A DNA stretch of 64,000 nucleotides from assembly GCA_013368445.1 (NCBI GenBank), contig JAACJO010000003.1, positions 124,001 to 188,000 on the forward strand, written 5' to 3'. The translations under genes and the position numbers were made by a program. The DNA is from Leucocoprinus leucothites (Eukaryota > Basidiomycota > Agaricomycetes > Agaricales > Agaricaceae). The notes below the pieces were generated by a model, which was not told where the DNA came from, searched no databases, and was given only the letters and a program-made list of their open reading frames with translations. Shown here piece by piece: positions 47,581 through 56,869 of this stretch (positions are counted from its first letter, which is position 1; every line of letters begins with the position of its first letter).

Positions 47581-48492
47581 ATGTCCATTCTCCATTACCC
47601 GAACAATTTTGTGATTACAAACTCTGTGTTCGTTGAAAATCACCAACATGGTCGAGGTATGCCACTATTTCCCCCCGAAATACTATGGAATAATTAAAAC
47701 ATATCTGAAGGCATAGAGCTCCTTCACAATGCCTCTCGGATGGAGGCTACTCACGATTCATCCTATAATGAATTCGTTGCAGAGTCTTTGCCTAGAACTC
47801 GACATGGTTCCATCCTCGAGAACCTATCTACATGGGCTCAACACCCGGATCCCCCCTTCTCGTCGTTATGGCTTGTTGGGCCTGAATCAGACTTGGCACA
47901 TCTTTGTGCCGACAAAATGGAGAAGTACTTGGCTGCAAGTTTCTTCTTTTCGGGGGAGCTAGGGGTGGATGATCCCAGACAGTTTTTCACCACCATTGCC
48001 TACCAACTCACGACTCACATCCCTGCATACGAGGCACTTATCGATGCCAAACTACGCCAGAGCCCTGGGCTAATCTCTAAATCACTCAAAATCCAGTTCC
48101 ACGAACTCATCGTTCGGCCATTCCAGCAACTCCAAGCTCGAGGAGAGATCACTGCCGGGTCACGAGGAACAATCATTGTCAATGGTTTAGACGAGTGCAA
48201 GGGCGACCGAGCTCGACAGGAGCTTCTCCGGATCCTGACCACAGAAACGGAAGCACTACCGTTTAGGTGGGTGGTTTTCACTCGCCCGGATGTTGTTGTG
48301 GATCAGCGGCGGCTCGAGCTCAAGTCCACAGCTCTTTCGAATTTGGATGCATGGCGCCTAATGGATAAAAGTAGTGCGAGGCAGGGAGATAGTACGGTGT
48401 GCGTGATACACCTTGGCAGTGATGGGATCTGGATCATTTTGTTCGGATCTATGCATAAGCTTGCCCATTGGACAGCACTTTTTTTTTTTTAA
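47581..48492 (+). CDS. NACHT-like pseudo-NTPase, copy F (module 4)
   Basis: Exons 47581-47656 and 47711-48492 join to 285 residues. Exon 1: MSILHYPNNFVITNSVFVEN; exon 2: GIELLHNASRMEATHDSSYN, LWLVGPESDLAHLCADKME, ASFFFSGELGVDDPRQF, TIAYQLTTHIPAYEAL, FHELIVRPFQQL, TIIVNGLDECKGD, FRWVVFTRPD. Walker A G-x-G-K is missing and Walker B begins with Asn. The protein ends after HWTALFFF at the T-tract. It begins 195 bp after the end of the damaged GNAT copy, same strand. It is the shortest intact member. Confidence 0.7.
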
Positions 48493-48689
48493 CCCATGAC
48501 TTTTAGGGGGCCGCCCCATTACTCGTGATCGGAAAAAGTATTGAACATTATGTAAGCAACATGCTCCTGTGATGTCAAGGAACATGTTGTGAAAGTGGCC
48601 ATTCCTCGTGAACAATACATTACTACTTCTTCAAATGCCACCTCATTAGACCTCTCATAGGGAGTATGACACTCCCATAAAAAATAGGC

Positions 48690-48995
48690 TTGTTGGAGCC
48701 TACAAGGCAACAGAAAATATTGTTGAAGTGGCACGCATTTTTGAAGAATCAGATCTCACACTTTCCCCACCCTGTATCTTCCCCTGACCTCAATCCTATT
48801 GAGGGTGTTTGGCACGAGCTCAAGGAAATTATCCGACATTCACCACATCCTCCAACATCACTTGACACCCTCAAGGCAGCAGTATATCAAGCCTGGGATG
48901 AGCTATCGGTCAACACAGTTAATAAATATATTCACACAATGGAAAACCGTGTTCAGGCTGTTTTGAAAGCAAGAGGGGGGCATACACGGTGCTGA
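48690..48995 (+). mobile_element. Tc1/mariner transposase C-terminal fragment
   Basis: An open frame encodes LLKWHAFLKNQISHFPHPVS, then SPDLNPIEGVWHELKEIIRH and KAAVYQAWDELSVNTVNKYI. SPDLNPIE..W is the signature around the third catalytic acid of Tc1/mariner transposases, and the VNKYIHTMENRVQAVLKARG tail fits a Tc1-type C-terminus. There is no ATG and the first two Asp residues are missing, so it is a fragment inserted between modules 4 and 5. It is a different lineage from the element at 19 kb. Confidence 0.8.
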
Positions 48996-49984
48996 TTGAT
49001 GCAAAAAATACAATTGGATGTTGTTAATAGTCTCCCTTTTTTCTTCTTTTACATGTGGATGGTTGAGTGTACACAGTGGAATCTATTTTTCTGTGCAGAT
49101 CGAAAGTATGCGATATATTATGTAATGATCAATACTCATAACCGAGGGCTATAGCCATGATAGAGTGGTCAGCGCAATAGTTCTAAGGCATTATGCACCT
49201 TCAGTTATCATGTATGTATATAGGTCAACCTGTCATTGTCGCATATTCATCAACTCGATATAGGGGTTTGTTTGCTGGAGTAGACATGATTGATGGCGGA
49301 CACTGGTAAATACTGGGGTACAGTCAATGGGTACTTGAAATTTTTTTCCTGTACCCTAGGGTCCATCCCTTATGTTGTGTATTCTAGGTACGCTACCTGT
49401 ATTTTTCCCATGTTTGTAATGTTACTCAATATTCATCTTTTATGCTGTAGACTCTAGTGTTCCTCGCGCACATTCTCTGCATATCACATTCATTCATATT
49501 GATCCTCGTTAGCTATGTAAGTTACTGTAGTGGTCTACGCTAGGTATATCCAGTGCATGTGATCTAGTAGCATGCTAAATCTGATATATAGAATCAGACC
49601 CTTTACGAGGACAGGTCGCAGACAAAGGCTAATCCGTGATTAGCTTGGTTAGTGCCATGAACGAAGTCACTTGACCAGCTATTTTCTATGTTTTCTATGC
49701 TACGCATCCATCCAAGTTAGATATCGGGAGAACTGTTAGGATTATATTTATTTTCCTCGTATCCCAGGACAACAGTTGACGGCTGATCCAATAATTGTTC
49801 CTTCAGTGTTTGATAAATTGATAGTCTGTCAAAACATTATCCAATATCGTGCTAGAATCAGCCGGACTGTCGTATAACAACCTGCAGTTCAGACATCAAG
49901 AAAATATCATAAAACAACTGGACGAGTCTTCTAATGCTGGGTTGAAAACCCCGATGCCACCAAGCACTCTCCTATGGGGGGTCC
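48996..49984. other. Spacer; left half of the flank repeat interrupted by copia
   Basis: No gene. 49,550-49,984 is homologous to 43,290-43,680 (for example TTCTATGCTACGCATCCATC against TTCTATGCTACACGCCCATC). Its continuation resumes after the copia element at 56,384. Confidence 0.5.
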
Positions 49985-50357
49985 TGTTGAATCACGTGCG
50001 CGTTTATACGCTGCTACGTTCGTGTTCACTCTCAATTATGACATATGCATTCTATTATTAGATACCACTATGTTCACGCACCGATACTTCATGCGGACTA
50101 TACATGTTTCACTATACGTTTTACCTGTACCCTTTACCACCTCGAAACGATGGTGTAATACCCTCTTTATAGTAGAATTATTCGAACTCTTTAGTATAAA
50201 TACCTTGTATTTTCTTCGTTATTCTACAGTCAATTCTATCTACTCAGTCGCAACTACTACCTCGATAACACTCCCATAACAGACTAACTGCCTAGTAAAG
50301 TGAGTACTGACCTCGTCGTCTACCTTCACCGCTATGCTCCCCGTTGCTGCTTCGACA
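49985..50357 (+). repeat. Copia 5' LTR
   Basis: 373 bp, TG...CA ends, with a TATA box (TATAAATA) at about 50,195. Differs from the 3' LTR by three transitions, all at CpG positions. Confidence 0.95.
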
Positions 50358-50369
50358 GGTTATGGGCCC
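50358..50369 (+). promoter_or_regulatory. Primer-binding site for an initiator-tRNA half molecule
   Basis: GGTTATGGGCCC directly follows the 5' LTR. It is complementary to the anticodon-stem-loop region of eukaryotic initiator tRNA-Met (GGGCCCATAACC), not to a tRNA 3' end, matching the half-tRNA priming known for Drosophila copia. Confidence 0.75.
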
Positions 50370-50617
50370 CGATCGCCAGCTCGATATCGCACTAGCTGAC
50401 TAGCTCGCTGTGCTTGATGTCTGAGAAGGACTAGATCGACCTGTTATGGGAAGGCCGCTTTCCAAGCGCCACCGCTGTACCTTGTGAAGGGCCCAGCATC
50501 CCTTCTCATTTCTGTGTCTTACCCTAGCCCTTAGGCGATTTGGGTTCGAAACCTTGCTCGATTAGCGCATCACTGCTGCTTCTAACGAACAACGTTGACT
50601 GACGACTTCTTTTTAGA

Positions 50618-53600
50618 ATGTCTTCTATCAACAACGGAGCTTCTCGCATTCCCGTCCTTCAAGGCCCCCAGAACTACCAGTTTTGGTCCATGAGGATGCA
50701 GGGATATCTTTCCATGATCACGACCCCTGGAACCCCTCTTACGGGTTGGACTGTCACAACCGGCTTAACACCCGCACTTCCTCCTGTTATTGCTCCGGCA
50801 ATAGACGATGAAGGAAACGTCACGAATGCTGCTGAAACCTCTGCTTCCATAGCGCTTCGTACAGAGGAAGAACGCCGAAGGAACTTCCTTGAGCAATCTG
50901 CGATTGGCCTGCTTATCCAAGCGGTCCCAGATTCCATGCTCCACTTGATAGTCCAAGGAGATCCCAATGCCACTTGGGATGGTCTCCAACGCCTTTACGG
51001 CGTCCAAGGTCCTGCATCCGTATATGGCGACTTCGTCCGCGCCGTCTCCTGGACTCTCCCCGGAAACATGGATCCAGCTCAGTCCATCGCTGAGCTTGAA
51101 TCTTTATTCACTCGGATCGAAGGTGCGACCGCGCGACTTCCCGAGGTGATCCGTGCCATGATTCTGCTACGCGCTGTCCCGCAAGGGATGGAAACCTTAG
51201 CGCAGTCAATCCTTGCGAACCAAACGCAAATGTCCCAACTCACGTGGGATCTGGTCCGTAGCGCCATCCAGGCTGCTTGGTCCCAGAAGATGACTGCTTC
51301 CGCTTCTCGCGCCGGCCGCTCCAACGGTCAATGGCAGCAGAACCGGAACCCCGGCAATCAACAACGCCAGGGGCAAGGACAACAACAAGGGCCGTTTCGA
51401 TCACAGCCCCAGCAGCAGCCACAGCAGCAGCAGCCTCCTAATCAAGGCGCTGGCCAGAAGCCTGGTAACCCCCAGACTGGCAATCCCGGCGGAGATGGCA
51501 AGAAAGGAAAACGCGGTAAGAGAGGAGGCAAAAAGGGTAAGGGCGCTGCTAATGAAGCTGCGACCGATGCCGACGCCACCAACACCTCCGGAGTCACCAA
51601 CGTCGCTCCTCAATATGGCGCTTCCAGTGCCATTGGTTTCGCTGCCCCCGCTATCGCTAACCGTCCTCTCCTCGCGAACCGGATCGCCTCGCTGGCAGAA
51701 CCGGCTAACGCAAGCCCTTCATCATCCACACGCCACCTTGTTGCAGAAGCGCGAAAGAATACACCGCGGCTTCAGGAGCGAATCTCCGAATCTCCTCAGT
51801 CCGAGGGATATCGTTGCAGAAGCTCGAAAGCTACCAAGGATAAGGTGTTGAGAATTTGGGATGAAAGGCTCGCCGACCTCGCGGTCAAAGCCGAAATGAC
51901 GGGCTCCATAATTGAGGAAATCCCTTACTATGGAGGAGATATGGACGAATGCCCACCGTCGCCGAGGATGACACCTCCAGCTGATCCGATGCTCGAATCC
52001 GACTCCGAGGGGGAGGATTCTGACGGGTGGACTTCTGGGTTGTGGACAACGCAAGTCTTTTCTTCTATCTCTGATTGGATTAACACTGATACGGTGATGC
52101 CACAGCACGACCGAGAAGGGGCCTGTCGCCTCACTCGAGCCCGCTCCCATGTGAGCGCTCCTGGCCACGCTGAACATTTTCGCGGACTAGTTACGTCGTC
52201 TCCGGCTCCTGTATATACTTCTTTTGTATCGCGCACTATTTCGGTCGCCCCTGTGGGGCTGTTATTAAACTGTGATTTGACCTCTGTACCGCGCTGTGTG
52301 AATCTATCTAAGTGTGAGAAAGCTCTATGTTGCCACTGTAAGGGAAAGAAAGCGCCTTCACGGGCTGCTTCTTGGATTCTTGATTCGGGTGCTTCCGCAC
52401 ATTTCACACCCTATTTGGACGATTTTTCTACAATCGAAATGGGAAAATTTGGTGAAATTCAGACAGCTAACAAGAACGCTCCCCTATTCATTTCGGGTCG
52501 AGGCACTGTCTTGATCGAACACGAGATCCATGATAACGGAAAAACGATCACTGCGACGACTTCATTGTCTCCTGTGTTCTATGTAAAGGGTATGCACGAT
52601 CGCCTCATGTCTGCCGGTCAACTCCTGGAATCCAGGTTGCGCAGCGAGGCCGATAAACATGGTACTATCTTTCGGGATGAGTCAGGCAATGCCGTTTTGT
52701 CAGCGGCTCCTCGTTCTGAGTCGCAGCCTACGCTACAAACAGTAAGATGTCGAATTGTACATTCGAATGCTTCGAGCCACGTCGCTCAGCATCCTGACTA
52801 TAATATCTGGCATCAACGTTTAGGACATCCGTCTAATCGCGTGTTGAGCAAAACTACCGATTCCACGCTGAATGGACCTCAGGTTTCAATTCCCAATTAT
52901 TCGCGCCCTTGTCCAGGCTGCATGAAAGGGAAGATGCACCAGAAACCCTTTAACGATAACCCAATTCGGGCTAAAGAAGCCTTTGAGCACGTTCACAGTG
53001 ATCTCTTTGAGCTCCCCATCGTATCTTATCACAAGTACAAATGGGTCATGACCTTATTGGACGATTACTCCTCATTTGCCCACGTGGTGCTTCTGCGATC
53101 AAAAGCTGAAGCAGCTCCCCGCATGGTTGAGCTTCTAACTTACGTTCAGAACCAATTTGGCAAATCGATTCGTCGATTTACATCCGATCGAGGAGGAGAA
53201 TTCGTAGCAGGTACCCTGCAAGATTATCTTAGGGCGAAAGGGATTGAGTTCACACCGAGTGCGCCCCGCGTTCATCAACAGAACGGGCGAGCAGAAAGAT
53301 TGAATCGAACACTGCATGAGAAGGCGCAAGCCATGCGACTTCACGCGTGTCTTCCAGATTCATGGTGGGATTTCACAATTAACACCGCAACCCATATCTA
53401 CAATCGCACATCGATGAACCGCATCCAATGGAAAACTCCGTTTGAGTTAGTACATGGACATAAACCTGACATCAGTCACCTACAAGTATTCGGTTGTGCC
53501 GCATATGTGTTCCTTCCGGACGAAATGCGCCTGAATAAATTATCTGCGAAATCTGAACTGATGATCTTCGTTGGATATGATCGGGAGAAGAATTACATCT

Positions 53601-54409
53601 TTCTCCGCCATACTCGAGGGAACGCTGAGTTTATCTCGCCGACTGTCATCTTTGATGAAAAGATGTTCCCAAAATGTCCAGACCAAAAACCCGCGGTTTA
53701 CCCCGAGCCGCCTCGCGCTGAGATTCCTCCAATCTCGACTATTCCGAATGTTCCAAATATAGACCATCCGCCTGCACCTCGAGGAGGAGAGCCGCCTCGT
53801 GCGCCTTCACCTCGTGCTCCTCCACGCCCTAAAACACCTTCACCTCCTAGATCGCCAAGTCCACCTCTTTCTTACGCTGATCCGGAAGATCGCGATCCAA
53901 AAGAAGAGGAAGAAGAAGTTGAGTTACCTCCTTCTCCGGGACCTTCGCGAAAGGAACCTGGTCCACGAAAACGTGCTCGGTCTCCATCTCCACCCGAGGT
54001 ACTGCCACCACGACCTTCGGTCCAGGATGATCTTGATGCACTAGAACAGCTCGACCGCTGGGTCACCGAACATGAAAACCGCCGTCCTAGGCGAAATGTT
54101 CAACCTCCGAACAGACCAGGAAATGTGTATGGTGATAGGAGCGACCCTCTTGATGTCATCCGACAATATAGGGAACTCAATCCTAACTTACCGCGCAATC
54201 GTGCTCAATATCGACCTATTCCTGGAGCAATTTCCGATGAGGAAGCTCGGAACAGATTACGAAATTGGAATATCCCTCACCCGGATAGTAGTATCGACAC
54301 TAAACCGTCATCTACCGATTTTGCGAAGTTCGTGAAGGAAGGGGGGGTAAAATTAGTCGATTTCCTTCTCGCACAACGCACCAACAGGCCAGTTCCCGAA
54401 CAGTTTTGA
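50618..54409 (+). CDS. Copia gag-protease-integrase polyprotein (first part)
   Basis: 1263 codons from ATG 50618. Residues 1-230 are a copia-type gag (NYQFWSMRMQGYLS near the start), followed by a Gln/Gly/Lys-rich basic stretch (about 235-310). A Cys-rich word CEKALCCHCKGKK stands just before the protease motif ILDSGASAHFT (about 590). The integrase zinc-binding HHCC segment starts WHQRLGHPSNRV and ends CPGCMKGK; the DDE core is visible as HSDLFE, LLDDYSSFAH, FTSDRGGEF and HQQNGRAERLNRTLHEKA. A Pro-rich, basic region follows (about 1050-1150). The frame ends at TGA 54,407-54,409 (EQF then stop), probably a former CGA Arg codon, and a frameshift of one base lies about 35 bases further on, before the RT part. 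Confidence 0.9.
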   Translation: MSSINNGASRIPVLQGPQNYQFWSMRMQGYLSMITTPGTPLTGWTVTTGLTPALPPVIAPAIDDEGNVTNAAETSASIALRTEEERRRNFLEQSAIGLLIQAVPDSMLHLIVQGDPNATWDGLQRLYGVQGPASVYGDFVRAVSWTLPGNMDPAQSIAELESLFTRIEGATARLPEVIRAMILLRAVPQGMETLAQSILANQTQMSQLTWDLVRSAIQAAWSQKMTASASRAGRSNGQWQQNRNPGNQQRQGQGQQQGPFRSQPQQQPQQQQPPNQGAGQKPGNPQTGNPGGDGKKGKRGKRGGKKGKGAANEAATDADATNTSGVTNVAPQYGASSAIGFAAPAIANRPLLANRIASLAEPANASPSSSTRHLVAEARKNTPRLQERISESPQSEGYRCRSSKATKDKVLRIWDERLADLAVKAEMTGSIIEEIPYYGGDMDECPPSPRMTPPADPMLESDSEGEDSDGWTSGLWTTQVFSSISDWINTDTVMPQHDREGACRLTRARSHVSAPGHAEHFRGLVTSSPAPVYTSFVSRTISVAPVGLLLNCDLTSVPRCVNLSKCEKALCCHCKGKKAPSRAASWILDSGASAHFTPYLDDFSTIEMGKFGEIQTANKNAPLFISGRGTVLIEHEIHDNGKTITATTSLSPVFYVKGMHDRLMSAGQLLESRLRSEADKHGTIFRDESGNAVLSAAPRSESQPTLQTVRCRIVHSNASSHVAQHPDYNIWHQRLGHPSNRVLSKTTDSTLNGPQVSIPNYSRPCPGCMKGKMHQKPFNDNPIRAKEAFEHVHSDLFELPIVSYHKYKWVMTLLDDYSSFAHVVLLRSKAEAAPRMVELLTYVQNQFGKSIRRFTSDRGGEFVAGTLQDYLRAKGIEFTPSAPRVHQQNGRAERLNRTLHEKAQAMRLHACLPDSWWDFTINTATHIYNRTSMNRIQWKTPFELVHGHKPDISHLQVFGCAAYVFLPDEMRLNKLSAKSELMIFVGYDREKNYIFLRHTRGNAEFISPTVIFDEKMFPKCPDQKPAVYPEPPRAEIPPISTIPNVPNIDHPPAPRGGEPPRAPSPRAPPRPKTPSPPRSPSPPLSYADPEDRDPKEEEEEVELPPSPGPSRKEPGPRKRARSPSPPEVLPPRPSVQDDLDALEQLDRWVTEHENRRPRRNVQPPNRPGNVYGDRSDPLDVIRQYRELNPNLPRNRAQYRPIPGAISDEEARNRLRNWNIPHPDSSIDTKPSSTDFAKFVKEGGVKLVDFLLAQRTNRPVPEQF

Positions 54410-54444
54410 GATATCACCAACTTAGACGCTGATACTCAAACCAA

Positions 54445-55932
54445 ATGGCAAAAGCGATGCTTGAGGAATTAGACGCGCTTCACAAGCGTGGTGTATACGA
54501 GCTCGTTGATCTCCCAAAAGGAAGAAGAGCTATTAAAAATAGATGGGTTTATAACATCAAGTCCGATAATCGCTATCGCTCTCGCCTTGTTGTGAAAGGG
54601 TTCTCCCAGATCGAGGGAATCGACTTCGATGAACTCTTTTCTCCAGTTGTCCGATATGAGACCGTGCGCCTACTTCTTGGCATTGCAGCGCTTGAGGACT
54701 TTGACCTTCACTCTGTTGACGTCAAAACAGCCTATTTATATGGCGATCTGGATGAAGAGATCTATATGGAGCAGCCAGAAGGATTCCGACTTCCTGGCTA
54801 TGAGAAGAAAGTCTGGAGATTACGCAAAGCGATCTACGGTCTAAAACAAGCCGGCTTATCCTGGTGGAAAGCACTCACTTCATCGATGCTGAAACTTGGA
54901 TTCAAGCACTGTAAGTCCGACGCTGGCGTTTATCATTTTACACATCCCAAGACCGGCGAGCGTGTCTTTGCGGTCGTTTATGTGGATGATGTCTTTTTTA
55001 TGGGTAAAAAGAATTCCCTGCTCCTCTCAGAGTTGAAGCAAAAATTCATGACTACTTGGGAATGTCGTGACCAAGGTGAACTTTCTGAGTTCCTAGGCAT
55101 GAACATATCACGCGATCGAAAAGAGAGAAAACTCTATATAGATCAAGTGAAATACCTCGATAAGGTTCTTGAGAAGTTTGATATCCCCAAAGGCGCGAAA
55201 TTTACACCGCTGCCATCAGGATTTGTCTTCGAACCCTATGTCAATAAGGTAGATCCTAAGTTTAGAACCCGCTACCAACAGTTAGTCGGATCGCTGATGT
55301 ATCTTATGATCGGATCGAGACCTGACATATCCTTCGCGGTTGTCAAACTCTCCCAGCAATCTGCTGCCCCTTCCAATGCGCACTTCCGGGCTGGACTCCA
55401 TGTGCTGCAATATTTGCGATCAACGCACAATTATCGACTCGTCTTTGATGGAGCTTCTAACCAGGCCGTCATCGCTTGTTCCGATAGTGATTGGGCGCAA
55501 GACGGACAGTCTCGACGATCTGTCACGGGTAATTATGTTACAATAGCGCGTGGACCTGTAAGCTGGCTTAGCCGCAAGCAGAAAACTGTCGCTTTGTCAT
55601 CTACTGAAGCTGAGTATATGGCGCTATCTGATTGCAGCTGTCAGCTGATGTGGATTCGACAACTTCTCGAAGAGATAGGTTTTAAAATTCCTGCTCCGAT
55701 TCTCTATGGTGACAATATCGGATCTATCTTCTGGAGCGAGAACCCTGTTCAAGAAAAACGCTCGAAGCATATTGATATACGATACCACTATATCTGAGAT
55801 ATCATTGAAGAAGGTTCCGTTGAGTTGGAATTTATCGAGGGCTCAAACAATCCTGCCGATATTCTGACAAAAAACCTCGGTTCAATTCTCTTCAATAAAT
55901 TTGTTTATTCTCTGGGTATCGAATTTCTTTAG
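54445..55932 (+). CDS. Copia reverse transcriptase-RNase H (second part)
   Basis: A frame continuing the polyprotein after the stop and frameshift. It carries the RT start GVYELVDLPKGRRAIKNRWV, VVKGFSQIEGIDFDELFSPV, DVKTAYLYGDLDEEIYMEQP, the catalytic YVDD (VVYVDDVFFMG) and QLVGSLMYL, then RNase H (CSDSDWAQDGQSRRSVTG, VALSSTEAEYMAL). A TGA at 55,795-55,797 (HYI then stop) interrupts it where relatives have Arg; reading past it gives IEEGSVELEFIEGSNNPADI, LTKNL, to a final stop at 55,930-55,932. ATG 54,445 is simply the first Met of this frame, not necessarily a real start. Confidence 0.85.
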
Positions 55933-56001
55933 CGCTTTAATAGCCGCTTAAACGAAGCGCTCTCATAGCCGCTCAATTATGCATCTCCCGCCATTTCGAG
56001 T

Positions 56002-56010
56002 GAGGAGGAG
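56002..56010 (+). promoter_or_regulatory. Polypurine tract
   Basis: GAGGAGGAG immediately precedes the 3' LTR, the expected place for the plus-strand primer of reverse transcription. Confidence 0.8.
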
Positions 56011-56383
56011 TGTTGAATCACGTGCGCGTTTATACGCTGCTACGTTCGTGTTCACTCTCAATTATGACATATGCATTCTATTATTAGATACCACTATGTT
56101 CACGCACCGATACTTCGTGCGGACTATACATGTTTCACTATATGTTTTACCTGTACCCTTTACCACCTCGAAACGATGGTGTAATACCCTCTTTATAGTA
56201 GAATTATTCGAACTCTTTAGTATAAATACCTTGTATTTTCTTCGTTATTCTACAGTCAATTCTATCTACTCAGTCGCAACTACTACCTCGATAACACTCC
56301 CATAACAGACTAACTGCCTAGTAAAGTGAGTACTGACCTCGTCGTCTACCTTCACCGCTACGCTCCCCGTTGCTGCTTCGACA
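56011..56383 (+). repeat. Copia 3' LTR
   Basis: 373 bp, nearly identical to the 5' LTR; differing sites are TTCATG/TTCGTG, TATACG/TATATG and GCTATG/GCTACG. Confidence 0.95.
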
Positions 56384-56869
56384 GGTCCAACATAACCATG
56401 AGAGAAACCGCGTGAAACCGTCTCAGCATATGGTCGTTCCGAGTCTGTACCTATTTCTCCCTCCTCTCTCGCAACACTTCAATTATCTTGCCGCTGATGG
56501 ATGACAGGAGCCTCATAAAGAATTTATGATAATGAGTACAGTTGACCACGTAACGTTCGGCACCATTACTCATGGACTTCACCAATCATCTCTCATAATT
56601 GATATTTGACAGCGGTGGCTAAATCCGTTAGTAGGGATTTAGACTCATTGACCGATGATCCCAAAACTGATGGAGTTGAGTCTGTGCCCACTGATATGTG
56701 AGCCCCAAGGTTGGATCGTTCCCTACGTGCTTCACAGAACCAGGAGACGTTAAGCGGCTCGATCCAAAACTAGCCTATGGCAGGCACACTAGACACGAAT
56801 GTGATGTGATCACATGTTCCGTCACGCTTCGCGAGATCGTACAATATCATTGAACACGACACTCAGATC
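56384..56869. other. Right half of the interrupted flank repeat and lysozyme 3' flank
   Basis: No gene. Begins with the target duplication GGTCC and continues the homology to 43,690-44,146. A perfect palindrome ATGTGATCACAT lies at 56,804-56,815, about 55 bp beyond the lysozyme stop. Confidence 0.5.
56804..56815. promoter_or_regulatory. Conserved palindrome 3' of lysozyme genes
   Basis: ATGTGATCACAT within GAATGTGATGTGATCACATG. The same or a near-identical word lies at the corresponding place in all six lysozyme modules (about 29,936, 33,167, 35,442, 38,729, 44,069 and here). Function unknown: it could be a protein-binding site or part of the 3' UTR. Confidence 0.5.

Larger units (their letters stand above)
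49985..56383 (+). mobile_element. Ty1/copia LTR retrotransposon, recent insertion
   Basis: A 6.4-kb element bounded by 373-bp direct LTRs (49,985-50,357 and 56,011-56,383), each starting TGTTGAATC and ending TTCGACA, and flanked by a perfect 5-bp target duplication GGTCC (49,980-49,984 and 56,384-56,388). Order is gag, protease, integrase, reverse transcriptase, RNase H, the copia (Pseudoviridae-type) order. The LTRs differ at only three sites by eye. Removing the element restores the flank repeat seen at 43.3-43.96 kb, which confirms the insertion site. The polyprotein frame is interrupted (see ORFs), so it is probably not autonomous. Confidence 0.95.

Noticed and set aside
51495..51851. Alternate frames within the copia gag region
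   Set aside because: They overlap the gag-pol frame, whose domains are clear; these are shadows.
53799..54044. Leu/His-rich frame inside the copia polyprotein
   Set aside because: Shifted reading of the Pro-rich region; no independent evidence.
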